Positions 53,468 through 64,000 of a stretch of DNA of 64,000 bases are shown one piece after another. The notes under the pieces were generated by a model. It saw only the letters and a program-made list of their open reading frames with translations, was not told the DNA's origin and did not search any database. Made by a program: the position numbers and the translations under genes. This DNA comes from Maricaulis sp034659015 (GTDB lineage Bacteria; Pseudomonadota; Alphaproteobacteria; Caulobacterales; Maricaulaceae), in contig JAYEGL010000002.1 in the NCBI GenBank assembly GCA_034659015.1, positions 248,001-312,000 on the forward strand, in the 5' to 3' direction. The stretch's first letter is position 1, and each line of letters starts with the position of its first letter.

Positions 53468-54022
53468 TTACACCAGCCACATTGCCACACATATTCCAGC
53501 TGCCATTGATAAAAGACCCAATAATGAGATGGCGTACGCAAAGAAGTTAAGTATGCAACGGCGTTTTCTTGGCTTTGCAGCGTACTCGATTTGTGCGGGA
53601 AAACGATCCGTTAGATTGATAGCGTCCAGTTCGGCGTCGGTCGCAAAACGGCCAAGGACACCGCCAGCGAACGCACACAGAATAGCAATTCCCAAAAACC
53701 GAAAAATCCAGTCGAAAGGCGGCGCGATGCCTTCAGGGCCAAGCCCTTCAGCGGCTGCTACAATCGCAGTCATACCGCCACCTGAAATCAGGATCATTGA
53801 CGTAAGCAAGAGGTGGTAGAGTTTTGCGCCGTATTCAGCCATTTGGCCGACGTCGCGATTGAATACGTCGACATTCCGGCGATGACTCTCAACCTGATGT
53901 CGCCAATTTTCCCAGTGTGACCTTGAACGCTCTTCAAGCCGGAGCTTGTAAAGATCGAAGGTTCGGGAAGGGATTTTTTCAAGCTGCTCAGGTGTGAGGT
54001 TGTCTAGTGGATCTGCGGTCAT
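53468..54022 (-). CDS. low-GC membrane protein of unknown function
   Basis: The 184-residue protein has a charged cytosolic N-terminus (about 1-65, HWENWRHQVESHRRNVDVFNRDVG) and three hydrophobic segments near 70-90, 105-125 and 155-182. GC is only about 43% in 53521-53580, far below the surrounding chromosome. It lies between the broken ABC gene and tRNA-Thr. No family recognised. Composition and position suggest it arrived by transfer. Confidence 0.65.
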   Translation of the reverse strand: MTADPLDNLTPEQLEKIPSRTFDLYKLRLEERSRSHWENWRHQVESHRRNVDVFNRDVGQMAEYGAKLYHLLLTSMILISGGGMTAIVAAAEGLGPEGIAPPFDWIFRFLGIAILCAFAGGVLGRFATDAELDAINLTDRFPAQIEYAAKPRKRRCILNFFAYAISLLGLLSMAAGICVAMWLV

Positions 54023-54184
54023 AGAGCTGTCACCGTCGGTAATGATGTCTGACGCCGTTCATCGATTTCTTAATGCAGCGTACATTCACTCACAGCCTCC
54101 TTCCAAAAATAATATGGAGAATTCAGCTACATCAGGAATGAGTGCCGTCGTTGGCTCGTTTGGCCGGTCCGCGCATCGCCGCCA

Positions 54185-54240
54185 GTCCGCCTTCGCCAAG
54201 GCTTCGGAGGGCATCCGCCTACGCTGAAGCTCCGGCGGAC
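54185..54240. repeat. tRNA-associated palindromic repeat, copy near tRNA-Thr
   Basis: GTCCGCC (54185-54191) pairs with GGCGGAC (54234-54240), and inside lies CTTCGCCAAGGCTTCGGAGGG. It matches, in reverse orientation, the repeats next to tRNA-Tyr and tRNA-Gly at 61.75-61.95 and 62.44 kb. Confidence 0.7.
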
Positions 54241-54288
54241 AAGCCTCTTCGCCCCAAGTGCGCGCTCCGGCTGGCTTGCCCAGCCGAA

Positions 54289-54307
54289 CCCCGGATCAAA
54301 TCCGGGG
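54289..54307 (-). terminator. hairpin downstream of tRNA-Thr
   Basis: CCCCGGAT (54289-54296) and ATCCGGGG (54300-54307) form a perfect 8-bp stem with a CAA loop, 7 bp beyond the tRNA 3' end. There is no U-run, so it is a processing or weak termination signal at best. Confidence 0.4.
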
Positions 54308-54313
54308 GAAGGG

Positions 54314-54389
54314 TGGTGCCGGCTGAGGGACTCGAACCCCCGACCCTCTGATTACAAATCAGATGCTCTACCAGCTGAGCTAAGCCGGC
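54314..54389 (-). tRNA. tRNA-Thr (anticodon TGT)
   Basis: On the minus strand the acceptor GCCGGCT/AGCCGGC is perfect, the anticodon loop within CTGATTTGTAATCAG gives TGT, the T-loop is TTCGAGT, and CCA is encoded (54316-54314). Confidence 0.97.
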
Positions 54390-54478
54390 CGCCACGGCGT
54401 CCTGATACGCGCGGGCGCGGAGCGGGACAAGCCTTTGCTGCAATGCGGCCTGTCCCGCGCCGGGGTCCGTCCGCCTGG

Positions 54479-54913
54479 TCAGCTGCGGGCGCCGACCCGG
54501 TCCATCACCGTCAGCAGGACGGCGGCCAGCACGAAGCCGATCAGCAGGTGGGCGCCGTCGAGCACGAGCAGCATGACCGGCTGCATGGCGTAGGCGATGT
54601 CGTACATCATGGTGGTCACGGCGAAGCCGGCCCACAGGAAGACGGCCCATTTGATCGCGCTGCTCATCTTGTCCGCGTTCAGCGCCTTCAGGGCGAGGCC
54701 GAGAAACACGACCGTGACCAGCGTGTTCACGAAGCCCAGCGCCATGGCCGGTCCGGCGGCCGCCTCGGCGGCGGTCATCTGGGCGTCGGTGAAGTTCCAC
54801 AATCCGGTCCACAGATCGGAGAAGATGGCGCCGTACCAGACCGCGCCGAGCCCGTAGAAGGCGAGCGTGGCAACGATGACGGCGATGATGTTCAGTCCCA
54901 GGATTCGCGGCAT
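54479..54913 (-). CDS. DUF1761 family membrane protein
   Basis: This 144-residue protein has four membrane helices (about 5-25, 58-78, 88-110 and 118-138) and the FYGLGAVWYGAIFSDLW segment typical of DUF1761. The ATG at 54913 is preceded by GGGGAGGAAAC, which decides the start; the open frame continues upstream without conserved sequence. Function unknown. It is divergent from metG. Confidence 0.82.
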   Translation of the reverse strand: MPRILGLNIIAVIVATLAFYGLGAVWYGAIFSDLWTGLWNFTDAQMTAAEAAAGPAMALGFVNTLVTVVFLGLALKALNADKMSSAIKWAVFLWAGFAVTTMMYDIAYAMQPVMLLVLDGAHLLIGFVLAAVLLTVMDRVGARS

Positions 54914-55032
54914 TTGATGTTTCCTCCCCAGTTCAGGGCCTGTATGTCTCACGGCCCCGAGACGAGTCCCCTCTGGCTCGCCTGTCACGCGAACACTTTA
55001 CGCCAATTGCCGCGCAAGAGAAGAAAGTCGAA

Positions 55033-56751
<1,719 letters not shown>

Positions 56752-56852
56752 AGACTGTCATGGGCGTCTGCCCGGCAAATCGCCGCAGGGCGATTGACGG
56801 CGGCCGTGTCTCCCGCTCGAATGCTTCCCAACACAAAGAGGGGAAGCCTGAC

Positions 56853-58202
56853 ATGAAACGTCACCTGTTCGCCGCCACGGCCCTGCTGGGTCTGTCGCTC
56901 GCCGTCCAGCCGGCCGTGCTCGCCCAGGACGAGGACGCGCTGAGCCGTGCCATCGAGGCGGATTACGAAAACCACCTGGAAGCGCTCTACCAGCATTTCC
57001 ACGCCCATCCGGAACTCTCCCACCAGGAGCACGAGACGGCGGCGCGCCTGGCCGAAGAACTGCGCGCGCTCGGCTTCGAGGTGACCGAGGGCGTGGGCGG
57101 AACCGGCGTTGTCGCGGTGATGGAGAATGGCGAGGGGCCGACCCTGATGCTGCGCGCCGATATGGACGGGCTGCCGGTCGAGGAACGGACCGGGCTGGAC
57201 TATGCCTCCACCGATACCGATGTCGATCATCGCGGCGTGGAAAACCCGGTCATGCATGCCTGCGCCCACGACACCCACATGACGGGCCTGGTCGGCGCGG
57301 CGCGCCAGCTGGTGGAACGCACGGACGAATGGTCCGGCACGCTGGTGCTGATCGGCCAGCCGGCCGAAGAGCTGGGCGAGGGGGCCGTGGCGATGCTGGA
57401 AGACGGGCTCTATGACCGCTTCCCCACGCCCGACTTCAACATCTCCTTCCACACCTTCTCGGCCATCCCGACCGGCACGATCACCTATGCGCCGGGCTAT
57501 GCCATGGCCAATGTCGACTCGGTCGACATCTACGTGCAGGGCCGCGGCGGGCACGGTGCCTATCCGCACACCACGAAGGACCCGATCTATCTGGCCTCGA
57601 TGATCGTGGTGAACCTGCAATCCCTGATCTCGCGCGAGCTGTCCCCGCTCGAGCCGGGCGTGGTGACGGTGGGGGCCTTCAATGCCGGCACCAAGCACAA
57701 CATCATCTCCGACGGGGCGCACCTCCAGCTCACCGTGCGCTCCTATTCCGACGAGACGCGCGAGCATCTGCTTTCGGGCATCGAGCGCATCGCCTTTGCC
57801 CAGGCCGAGGCCTACGGGCTGAGCGAAGAGGAATACCCGCGCATCGAGATCGAGGAGACCTACACGCCCTCGCTCTACAACAATCCCGAGCTCGCCAGCC
57901 GGGCCGTGGCCGCGATGCGCGAACGCTTCGGCGCGGAAAACGTGGTGGAGACCGATCCGGTGATGGGCGGGGAGGACTATTCCCAGTACCACCGCACCGA
58001 GGAAAACGTCCCCACCTTCATGTTCTGGGTCGGCGGGCTGACCCAGGAGACGCTGGACAGCTATGTCGAGCGCGGCCAGACCCCGCCGTCCAACCACTCG
58101 CCCTTCTTCGCCCCGGACGACCCGGAGACCACCATCACCCAGGCCGCCGAGGCGATGACCGTGGTGGCGATGGACATCCTGGCGCCGACCGAAGGCGAAT
58201 AG
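56853..58202 (+). CDS. exported M20D amidohydrolase (HipO-like)
   Basis: The 449-residue protein has a signal peptide (MKRHLFAATALLGLSLAVQPAVLAQ). It carries M20D motifs: HFHAHPELSHQEHETA, RADMDGLPVEE, metal ligands MHACAHDTHMTGLVGAA, and the EELGEGA segment. Relatives cleave N-acyl amino acids or peptides such as hippurate or IAA conjugates. The ATG at 56853 has AGAGGGGAAG upstream. It is probably a periplasmic aminoacylase or carboxypeptidase. A GC-rich hairpin follows at 58216-58252. Confidence 0.9.
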   Translation: MKRHLFAATALLGLSLAVQPAVLAQDEDALSRAIEADYENHLEALYQHFHAHPELSHQEHETAARLAEELRALGFEVTEGVGGTGVVAVMENGEGPTLMLRADMDGLPVEERTGLDYASTDTDVDHRGVENPVMHACAHDTHMTGLVGAARQLVERTDEWSGTLVLIGQPAEELGEGAVAMLEDGLYDRFPTPDFNISFHTFSAIPTGTITYAPGYAMANVDSVDIYVQGRGGHGAYPHTTKDPIYLASMIVVNLQSLISRELSPLEPGVVTVGAFNAGTKHNIISDGAHLQLTVRSYSDETREHLLSGIERIAFAQAEAYGLSEEEYPRIEIEETYTPSLYNNPELASRAVAAMRERFGAENVVETDPVMGGEDYSQYHRTEENVPTFMFWVGGLTQETLDSYVERGQTPPSNHSPFFAPDDPETTITQAAEAMTVVAMDILAPTEGE

Positions 58203-58215
58203 GCAAAAACCGGAG

Positions 58216-58252
58216 GGCACCGGCGGGCCGCGGGGCCGGCCGGTGCCTGTTT
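58216..58252 (+). terminator. GC-rich hairpin after the amidohydrolase gene
   Basis: GGCACCGGC (58216-58224) pairs with GCCGGTGCC (58239-58247), followed by TGTTT. The loop is itself GC-rich and can fold further. Confidence 0.6.
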
Positions 58253-58323
58253 CGGCAGCTGACGAATTGCGGCTGTGCCCCCCGCCCACTAGGTTGACCG
58301 GCGACTATTGGAGGGGGTGAGGC

Positions 58324-59550
58324 ATGTCTCTGATTCCGGCAGACAATCCGATTGCGGCCGTGGCCGGCCTGTTCGTCATCGCGGCGGCGGGCTTCCTGAT
58401 GGAGAAAACCCGGATCGGGGCGCTGCTGACCGGGGCGGTCTGGGCGATCTTCCTAGCCATTGCGGCATCTAATCTGGCGATCATCCCCGTGTTCGATTTG
58501 TCGGAGGGTATTCGTTTCGAAGGGTTCGCAACCTTGATTCCACGCGAGACCGCTGACGGGGAAACGCCTCCTGGCTATAGCTTCGTTTTTGACAACTTCG
58601 TACCGATCCTGATCCCGCTCTTCCTGATGAAGGCGGACCTGAAGAAAATCTTCTTTGAGACCACCCGCACCACACTGGCCTTCCTGCTTGCTGCGTTGGG
58701 GACAGTGATTGGCGCGATCGTTGCGTTTTCTCTCATTGATATCGGGGAAAACGAGGCTGCAGCTGCCGGCACGTTTACAGCGACCTATATTGGCGGATCG
58801 GTGAACTATGCGGCCCTGGTCGACCTGACGGGGCTGCGTGAGGTCGACCCCAGCTTTGTTTCGTCAGCCACGGCAGTAGACAATCTTTTTTCGGGCTTTT
58901 TTCTTGCGATGCTAGCTCTGATGCCTGGCTGGACCTGGCTGGCGAAGCATTTCGTCCAGCGAGACCACTCCGAAGAGAGCGCCGTTGAAGAGACACAGCA
59001 AGCAACGGGCAGCGTCAGCGCTGCGTCTCTTATGTATTCTGCGGCCTTCGCGCTCGTGGTTGTAGTTCTCGGCGATTTCATCACCAGTCGTATGGTCGAG
59101 TGGTGGGGTGAGGGGGCCGGCAACTGGCGATACGCGGTCATTACTGTCCTCGCGTTGGTCCCCGCGACAGCTTTCCCCAAAACGATGGACCGCCTTCATG
59201 GTGGCTACGAGTTGGGCATCGGCCTGAGCTTCGTCTTCTTTGCAGCCATTGCCGCCGGGGCGGACGTCGTGGGGCTTGTAACTTCAGTCCCCGTCCTGAT
59301 CGCGATCATCGGCGTCATGCTCACTGTGCACGGCATCGTCGTGTTCGGCCTGGGATCGGTGCTGCGGCTTTCCCTGCCGGAACTGATCACCGCGTCGAAT
59401 GCCGCCATCCTCGGCGCCACCACGGCGCCCGCTCTGGCGGCCGCCAAGGGCTGGAAGGACCTGGTCACGCCGGGCGTGCTGGTCGGCGTGTTCGGCTATG
59501 CCATCGGCACGGTGATCGCGACGGCCGTCTACCAGTTCTGGCCGTCCTGA
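58324..59550 (+). CDS. DUF819 family membrane protein (putative transporter) with mosaic composition
   Basis: The 408-residue protein has about 10-12 membrane helices. DUF819 features include NFVPILIPLFLMKADLKKIF, TATYIGGSVNYAAL and ASNAAILGATTAPALAAAKGWK. The family is thought to be transporter-like, related to sodium/solute carriers, without proven substrates. The middle of the gene (about 58450-59320) has clearly lower GC than its two ends: about 48% over 58861-58920 against about 78% over 59401-59460. This suggests gene conversion with a foreign allele. The ATG at 58324 follows GGAGGGGGTGAGGC. Confidence 0.85.
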   Translation: MSLIPADNPIAAVAGLFVIAAAGFLMEKTRIGALLTGAVWAIFLAIAASNLAIIPVFDLSEGIRFEGFATLIPRETADGETPPGYSFVFDNFVPILIPLFLMKADLKKIFFETTRTTLAFLLAALGTVIGAIVAFSLIDIGENEAAAAGTFTATYIGGSVNYAALVDLTGLREVDPSFVSSATAVDNLFSGFFLAMLALMPGWTWLAKHFVQRDHSEESAVEETQQATGSVSAASLMYSAAFALVVVVLGDFITSRMVEWWGEGAGNWRYAVITVLALVPATAFPKTMDRLHGGYELGIGLSFVFFAAIAAGADVVGLVTSVPVLIAIIGVMLTVHGIVVFGLGSVLRLSLPELITASNAAILGATTAPALAAAKGWKDLVTPGVLVGVFGYAIGTVIATAVYQFWPS

Positions 59551-59582
59551 CCGGTTCCGGGCCCGACATTACGCGACCTTCA

Positions 59583-59611
59583 CCCCGCCGACAGCTGTTC
59601 GCAGGGCGGGG
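59583..59611. terminator. hairpin between the DUF819 and DUF2807 genes
   Basis: CCCCGCC (59583-59589) pairs with GGCGGGG (59605-59611) around a 15-nt loop that itself contains ACAGCTGT. There is no T-tract. Confidence 0.35.
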
Positions 59612-59683
59612 GCTGTCATAGACTGCATCCGAATGGTCCTGCCCGCGCATCACGGGGGAGGAAACGAATTTGGAGGGAGTTCC

Positions 59684-60706
59684 ATGACAGTCAGATTTTC
59701 CCCTGGTCGGTTTGCGGACGGCAAACTCGTGGCCGGTGCCGTGGCGACCCTGGTCGGGATCGGCGCCCTGTCGATGGCCGCCAGCGCCCAGAGCGGTGCC
59801 GGGCAGAGCTATTCCGGCGATCATGTTCGCGTCGAGAATTTCATTGGCCGGATCGAGGTACGCACCGGTGGATCGGATATCCGCGTGGAGATCCGCAATC
59901 CCGGCGACACCGCCGAGGATCCGGTGGCCCGCGCGACCGGCCAGGGCGTGACCGTCGATGGTGGCCAGAGCATGCGCAATCTCAATTGCCGCACGCGCAA
60001 CAATGATATCCGCATCGGCCGTTTCATGCGCACGCGCTCGATCGACGACTATCCCGTCCTGGTGATCACGGCGCCGGACAGCATTACCTTCCAGCTTGAT
60101 GACAGCGCCTTCATCGGCGAGGCCGGCGATCTGGGCGAGCTTGATCTGTCCATGAACAGCTGCGGCCGTTTCGAGGCCGGCGCCATCGCCGAGGATGCCG
60201 CGATCAGCATCAACGGGTCCGGCGACGTCGTCGTGGCGGAAATCGGCGGCCGCGCCGATATTTCGATCAACGGCTCGGGCGATGTGATCGCCGGCACGAT
60301 CGGCGGTCCGGTCAGCGTCGGGATCAACGGGTCGGGCGACGTGGAAACGGGCGATGTGTCCGGCGACAGCGATGTCGACATCAACGGGTCGGGCGATGTG
60401 AGTTTCGGCGAGGTGGCCGGCCTGTCGGTGGACATCTCCGGCTCCGGCGATGTCGAGGCCGCGCACATGAACGGCGCCTTCTCGGCCGATATCAACGGCT
60501 CCGGCGACATCGGCGTGCGCGGCGGCCGGGCCGAACCGTTCGAGGCCGATATTTCCGGCTCCGGCGATATCAGCTTTGCCGGCACGGCGGTGAATGTCCG
60601 CGTGCGTCAGAATGGCGGCGGCGACATCGATATCGGCGAGCTGGAAGGCTCGATCGACTGGCGGCGCGACGGCCGCACCGTGCTGCGCTCCGGCGGCAGC
60701 AAGTAA
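59684..60706 (+). CDS. exported DUF2807 protein with GSGD beta-helix repeats
   Basis: The 340-residue protein has a signal-like N-terminus (LVAGAVATLVGIGALSMAASAQS). DUF2807 (putative auto-transporter adhesin head, GIN domain) follows. From about residue 175 the motif I-N/S-GSGD-V/I recurs seven times, about every 18-21 residues, as expected for a right-handed beta-helix. The ATG at 59684 follows TTGGAGGGAG. It is probably surface or periplasmic. The natural ligand of this family is unknown. Confidence 0.85.
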   Translation: MTVRFSPGRFADGKLVAGAVATLVGIGALSMAASAQSGAGQSYSGDHVRVENFIGRIEVRTGGSDIRVEIRNPGDTAEDPVARATGQGVTVDGGQSMRNLNCRTRNNDIRIGRFMRTRSIDDYPVLVITAPDSITFQLDDSAFIGEAGDLGELDLSMNSCGRFEAGAIAEDAAISINGSGDVVVAEIGGRADISINGSGDVIAGTIGGPVSVGINGSGDVETGDVSGDSDVDINGSGDVSFGEVAGLSVDISGSGDVEAAHMNGAFSADINGSGDIGVRGGRAEPFEADISGSGDISFAGTAVNVRVRQNGGGDIDIGELEGSIDWRRDGRTVLRSGGSK

Positions 60707-60727
60707 GCGCTTGGTGGGGCGCTCCGC

Positions 60728-61582
60728 TCAGCTTTCGGGCCGGGCGGGGCGCCACTTCGCGGCTTCGTAGAGGGCGATCGCGGCGGCGTTGGAGACGTTG
60801 AGACTTTCCACCGCCCCGGTCATCGGGATCCGCACGAGCGCATCGCAGGCCGACGCCACGCGCGGCCGCAACCCCTTTTCCTCCGAGCCCATCACGAGGA
60901 CGAGACCGGGGCCCAGCCCCTGTCCGTCCGGGCCGGCGAGGGCGCCGGCGAGGTCCGTCTCGCTCTCGCCCGCCAAACCCAGCACGAAACGGCCCGCCTT
61001 GCGGAAGCTTTCCAGCGTATCGGCGATATTGGTGACGCGGACGTGCGGCACGCGCTCCGCCGCGCCGACGGCGCTCTTGCATACCGTTCCGAACAGGGGC
61101 GGGGCCTTGCGGTCCTGCATCACCACGGCGCGCACGCCGAACGCGGCGGCCGAGCGCATGATGGCACCGACATTGTGCGGGTCGGTGATCTGGTCGAGCA
61201 CCAGGACGATGCCGTGCGTGGGATCGGTGACCGCGTTGACCGGTTCCGGCTCCAGCGCGGCGGCGCGGGCGGCGAAGCCCTGGTGGACCGCGCCGGGCGG
61301 CAGGTCGTTGTCGATGGCGTGCGGTTCGAGCACCTGGGCTTCGCATCCCTCGGGCAGGTCGCGGGCGGCGTTGCGGGTGACGCGCAGTTCGAGGATTTTG
61401 CGCCGCGGGTTCTCAACCGCCGCGAGCACGGCGTGCCGGCCCCAGATCCAGCCGGAATCGCCTGCACCTGCAGGCCTGGAGCCGCGGGTGTAATCGGGCC
61501 GTTTGGGGCTGTTGCGCCTCGGGTTCTTCGTCACTATAGTCCGCGCTCCTGTTTCGGGGCTCCGCCCGGTTTTGCCTGCCAT
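60728..61582 (-). CDS. rlmB: 23S rRNA (guanosine-2'-O-)-methyltransferase, TrmH/RlmB family
   Basis: The 284-residue SPOUT methyltransferase has an N-terminal RNA-binding substrate domain (WIWGRHAVLAAVENPRRKI). The knotted C-terminal domain carries the three TrmH motifs: LVLDQITDPHNVGAIMRSAAAFG, LVLVMGSEEKGLRPRV and IPMTGAVESLNVSNAAAIALYEA. RlmB modifies G2251 of 23S rRNA. The frame runs up to 61747, across the tRNA-Tyr gene, so the start must be later: ATG 61582, or GTG 61534, which has AGGAG 11 nt upstream. Confidence 0.92.
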   Translation of the reverse strand: MAGKTGRSPETGARTIVTKNPRRNSPKRPDYTRGSRPAGAGDSGWIWGRHAVLAAVENPRRKILELRVTRNAARDLPEGCEAQVLEPHAIDNDLPPGAVHQGFAARAAALEPEPVNAVTDPTHGIVLVLDQITDPHNVGAIMRSAAAFGVRAVVMQDRKAPPLFGTVCKSAVGAAERVPHVRVTNIADTLESFRKAGRFVLGLAGESETDLAGALAGPDGQGLGPGLVLVMGSEEKGLRPRVASACDALVRIPMTGAVESLNVSNAAAIALYEAAKWRPARPES

Positions 61583-61661
61583 AGCACGGCTGAAGCCAAG
61601 CTGAGAGACTTCGTTGCAGGACCGACCCGGCATCGTATACGACGCGTGCCGAACACCCTGT

Positions 61662-61746
61662 GGAGGGGTGGCCGAGTGGTTAAAGGCAGCAGACTGTAAA
61701 TCTGCCCGCATTGCGTACGCTGGTTCGAATCCAGCCCCCTCCACCA
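61662..61746 (+). tRNA. tRNA-Tyr (anticodon GTA)
   Basis: A long-variable-arm tRNA: acceptor GGAGGGG/CCCCTCC, anticodon loop in AGACTGTAAATCT giving GTA, variable arm CCCGCATTGCGTAC, T-arm GCTGG/CCAGC, encoded CCA at 61744-61746. It is a substrate for the queA/tgt pathway encoded at 13-15 kb. Confidence 0.97.
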
Positions 61747-61752
61747 TCCTAC

Positions 61753-61951
61753 GCTCGCTAGCGCGAGCTTCGGCTAGGCAAGCCCGATATTTCCCGAGCG
61801 TAGGATGTCCCGCCGAAGCCTTGGCGTAGGCGGACTGTCCGCGGCACGCTCGTACGCCAGATGCGGCTCGCTAGCGCGAGCTTCGGCTAGGCAAGCCCGA
61901 TATTTCCCGAGCGTAGGATGTCCCGCCGAAGCCTTGGCGTAGGCGGACTGT
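61753..61951 (+). repeat. two identical 86-bp copies of the tRNA-associated repeat
   Basis: Copies at 61753-61838 and 61866-61951 are identical, 113 bp apart start to start. Each begins with the perfect hairpin GCTCGCTAGCGCGAGC and ends with CCGCC...GGCGG. They start 6 bp after tRNA-Tyr. This fills the region up to the GIY-YIG gene; nothing else is evident between 61952 and 62038. Confidence 0.9.
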
Positions 61952-62038
61952 TCGCGACATCACCGTTGCCCTTCCCCTTCTGCGACACGCGCGACGGCGA
62001 TCACGCGTGCCCGGTGTCTACTGCGCCATTCTGCGAGC

Positions 62039-62275
62039 ATGACCTACGTGTACATTCTCCACTCGGTATGCGGTCAGCACTTCTATGTTGGTCTTACCGC
62101 CAACCTGGATGGCCGTCTGGCGGCCCACAATGCGGGCCAGGTTCGTCACACCGCGAAGTACAAGCCCTGGATTGTGAGGACATACATTGCCTTTTCCGAT
62201 CATGACCGGGCTGTCGCTTTCGAGGCCTACTTGAAGTCCGGGTCGGGAAGAGCCTTCGCCTCTCGGCGTTTCTAG
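62039..62275 (+). CDS. GIY-YIG nuclease domain protein (short)
   Basis: The 78-residue protein is a minimal UPF0213-like GIY-YIG domain. The two-strand motif is MTYVYILHS...HFYVGLT, the Arg/His region is DLDGRLAAHNAG-like, and the conserved Glu is in FEAYLKSGSGRAFASRRF. Such proteins often lie near tRNA genes or at island edges. Whether it cleaves DNA is unknown. It lies between two tRNA genes flanked by repeats. Confidence 0.85.
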   Translation: MTYVYILHSVCGQHFYVGLTANLDGRLAAHNAGQVRHTAKYKPWIVRTYIAFSDHDRAVAFEAYLKSGSGRAFASRRF

Positions 62276-62359
62276 ACACAGGCGCGCAGCGCGCCTCACA
62301 TCCCCCACTCGACGCCGCGCGCCGAAGCGGCTAAACACCTCCGCCCGGCCTCGGGCCAT

Positions 62360-62433
62360 GCGGGTATAGCACAATGGTAGTGCAGCAGCCTTCCAAGCTG
62401 AGGATGCGGGTTCGATTCCCGCTACCCGCTCCA
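62360..62433 (+). tRNA. tRNA-Gly (anticodon TCC)
   Basis: Acceptor GCGGGTA/TACCCGC, anticodon loop CTTCCAA giving TCC, T-loop TTCGATT, discriminator T and encoded CCA (62431-62433). It is part of the conserved tRNA-Tyr/tRNA-Gly/tuf neighbourhood. Confidence 0.96.
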
Positions 62434-62439
62434 GCCTAC

Positions 62440-62527
62440 GCTCGCTAGCGCGAGCTTCGGCCAGGCAAGCCCGGACCTGTCCTCGAGCGAAGGCTGTCCC
62501 GCCGGAGCCTTGGCGCAGGCGGACTGT
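62440..62527 (+). repeat. tRNA-associated repeat, copy after tRNA-Gly
   Basis: It begins with the same GCTCGCTAGCGCGAGC hairpin 6 bp after tRNA-Gly and ends CCGCCGGAGCCTTGGCGCAGGCGG. It is diverged by substitutions and a different middle (GGACCTGTCCTCGAGCGAAGG) relative to the tRNA-Tyr copies. The remaining 62528-62806 is gene-free and must contain the tuf leader and promoter; no clear boxes are seen. Confidence 0.85.
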
Positions 62528-62806
62528 TCAGGACAAGCGTCTCTTCTCTCCCGAAACGCAAGCATTTGCCGCGAATCTCCCGGGCCTTGACGACCGGCGG
62601 CGGAAATCCGCGAATTTCCGGCAGGAGTGCGTGCCGGGCCCCGCATGTGCGGCCACATCATCCCGCGCTTGCCTCTTGCCTTTGGGGGAAACCGGCGCTA
62701 TCCCGCGCCCGGTCCTTTCGGGTACGGCCGTATCCGAGCAGTTTCACTTACGTCCACGTCGATAACCCATCTTCGCGATTTGGTCGGCGTCCAAGAGGAA
62801 TTTACG

Positions 62807-63997
<1,191 letters not shown>

Positions 63998-64000
63998 CAA

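Noticed and set aside
61583..61747. N-terminal extension of rlmB
   Set aside because: The extended frame crosses the tRNA-Tyr gene on the opposite strand. Conserved RlmB sequence starts later.

Overview
The window is 64 kb of high-GC chromosome from an alphaproteobacterium, most likely of the Caulobacterales/Maricaulales (Maricaulis/Oceanicaulis-like, Hyphomonadaceae sensu lato). Supporting signs are a tRNA-His without the extra G-1 and with A73, two DUF2336 proteins, CtrA-like TTAA-N7-TTAG boxes, and a tRNA-Tyr/tRNA-Gly/tuf block. Most of the window is ordinary chromosome with strong GC3 bias. The assignment is inference from these markers, not from a database search.

Region by region. 1-3.4 kb: a BlaI/BlaR-like pair, with an M56 peptidase fused to ankyrin repeats, followed by a serine beta-lactamase-family hydrolase. 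3.4-8.2 kb: an SDR/DoxX fusion with DUF2269, a SodC-like protein, a Tat-exported Kelch protein and an ENPP-type phosphodiesterase. 8.4-15.6 kb: housekeeping block gyrA, coaD, two cyclophilins, queA and tgt. 15.7-18.2 kb: a PRC-barrel protein, a lipoprotein, tRNA-Lys, and an AT-richer two-gene insert resembling a PemK/MazF toxin-antitoxin pair. 18.3-25.1 kb: carboxylesterase, CPA2 K+/H+ antiporter, L,D-transpeptidase and an OmpA-family porin with a polyproline linker. 25.3-31.8 kb: a cystathionine gamma-synthase-like PLP enzyme, then an arginine succinyltransferase (AST) operon (M20 hydrolase, astA, astD, astB). 31.9-37.9 kb: lone receiver, phhA behind a large operator-like dyad, a four-domain beta/gamma-crystallin protein, AsmA and an M48 peptidase. 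38-43.7 kb: a dispersed repeat, tRNA-His, a UspA-SulP operon, a Rieske-oxygenase relative lacking its Rieske domain, and an alpha/beta hydrolase.

43.8-50.4 kb is a regulatory neighbourhood: a lytic-transglycosylase-like protein, two DUF2336 proteins, an Hpt protein, a receiver and NAD kinase, with two CtrA-like boxes. It is interrupted at 46.0-47.3 kb by scrambled accessory DNA: a four-copy ~176-bp repeat, an Rhs core fragment and an IS110 transposase stub. 50.6-54.4 kb: class II aldolase, an outer-membrane-like protein whose start is obscured by a 15-bp tandem repeat, a cytochrome c, a broken ABC ATPase, a low-GC membrane protein and tRNA-Thr. 54.5-61.6 kb: DUF1761, metG, an M20D amidohydrolase, a compositionally mosaic DUF819 transporter, a DUF2807 protein and rlmB. 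61.6-64 kb: tRNA-Tyr, a GIY-YIG protein, tRNA-Gly and tuf, with copies of a tRNA-associated repeat.

No complete prophage, CRISPR array or intact insertion sequence was seen. The points most worth following are the Rieske-less oxygenase (41.2 kb), the phhA dyad/promoter (33.25 kb), the nadK start displaced by a palindromic repeat (49.2 kb), the M56-ankyrin sensor (0.1-1.75 kb), the tRNA-linked repeat family, and the DUF2336/Hpt/receiver cluster.
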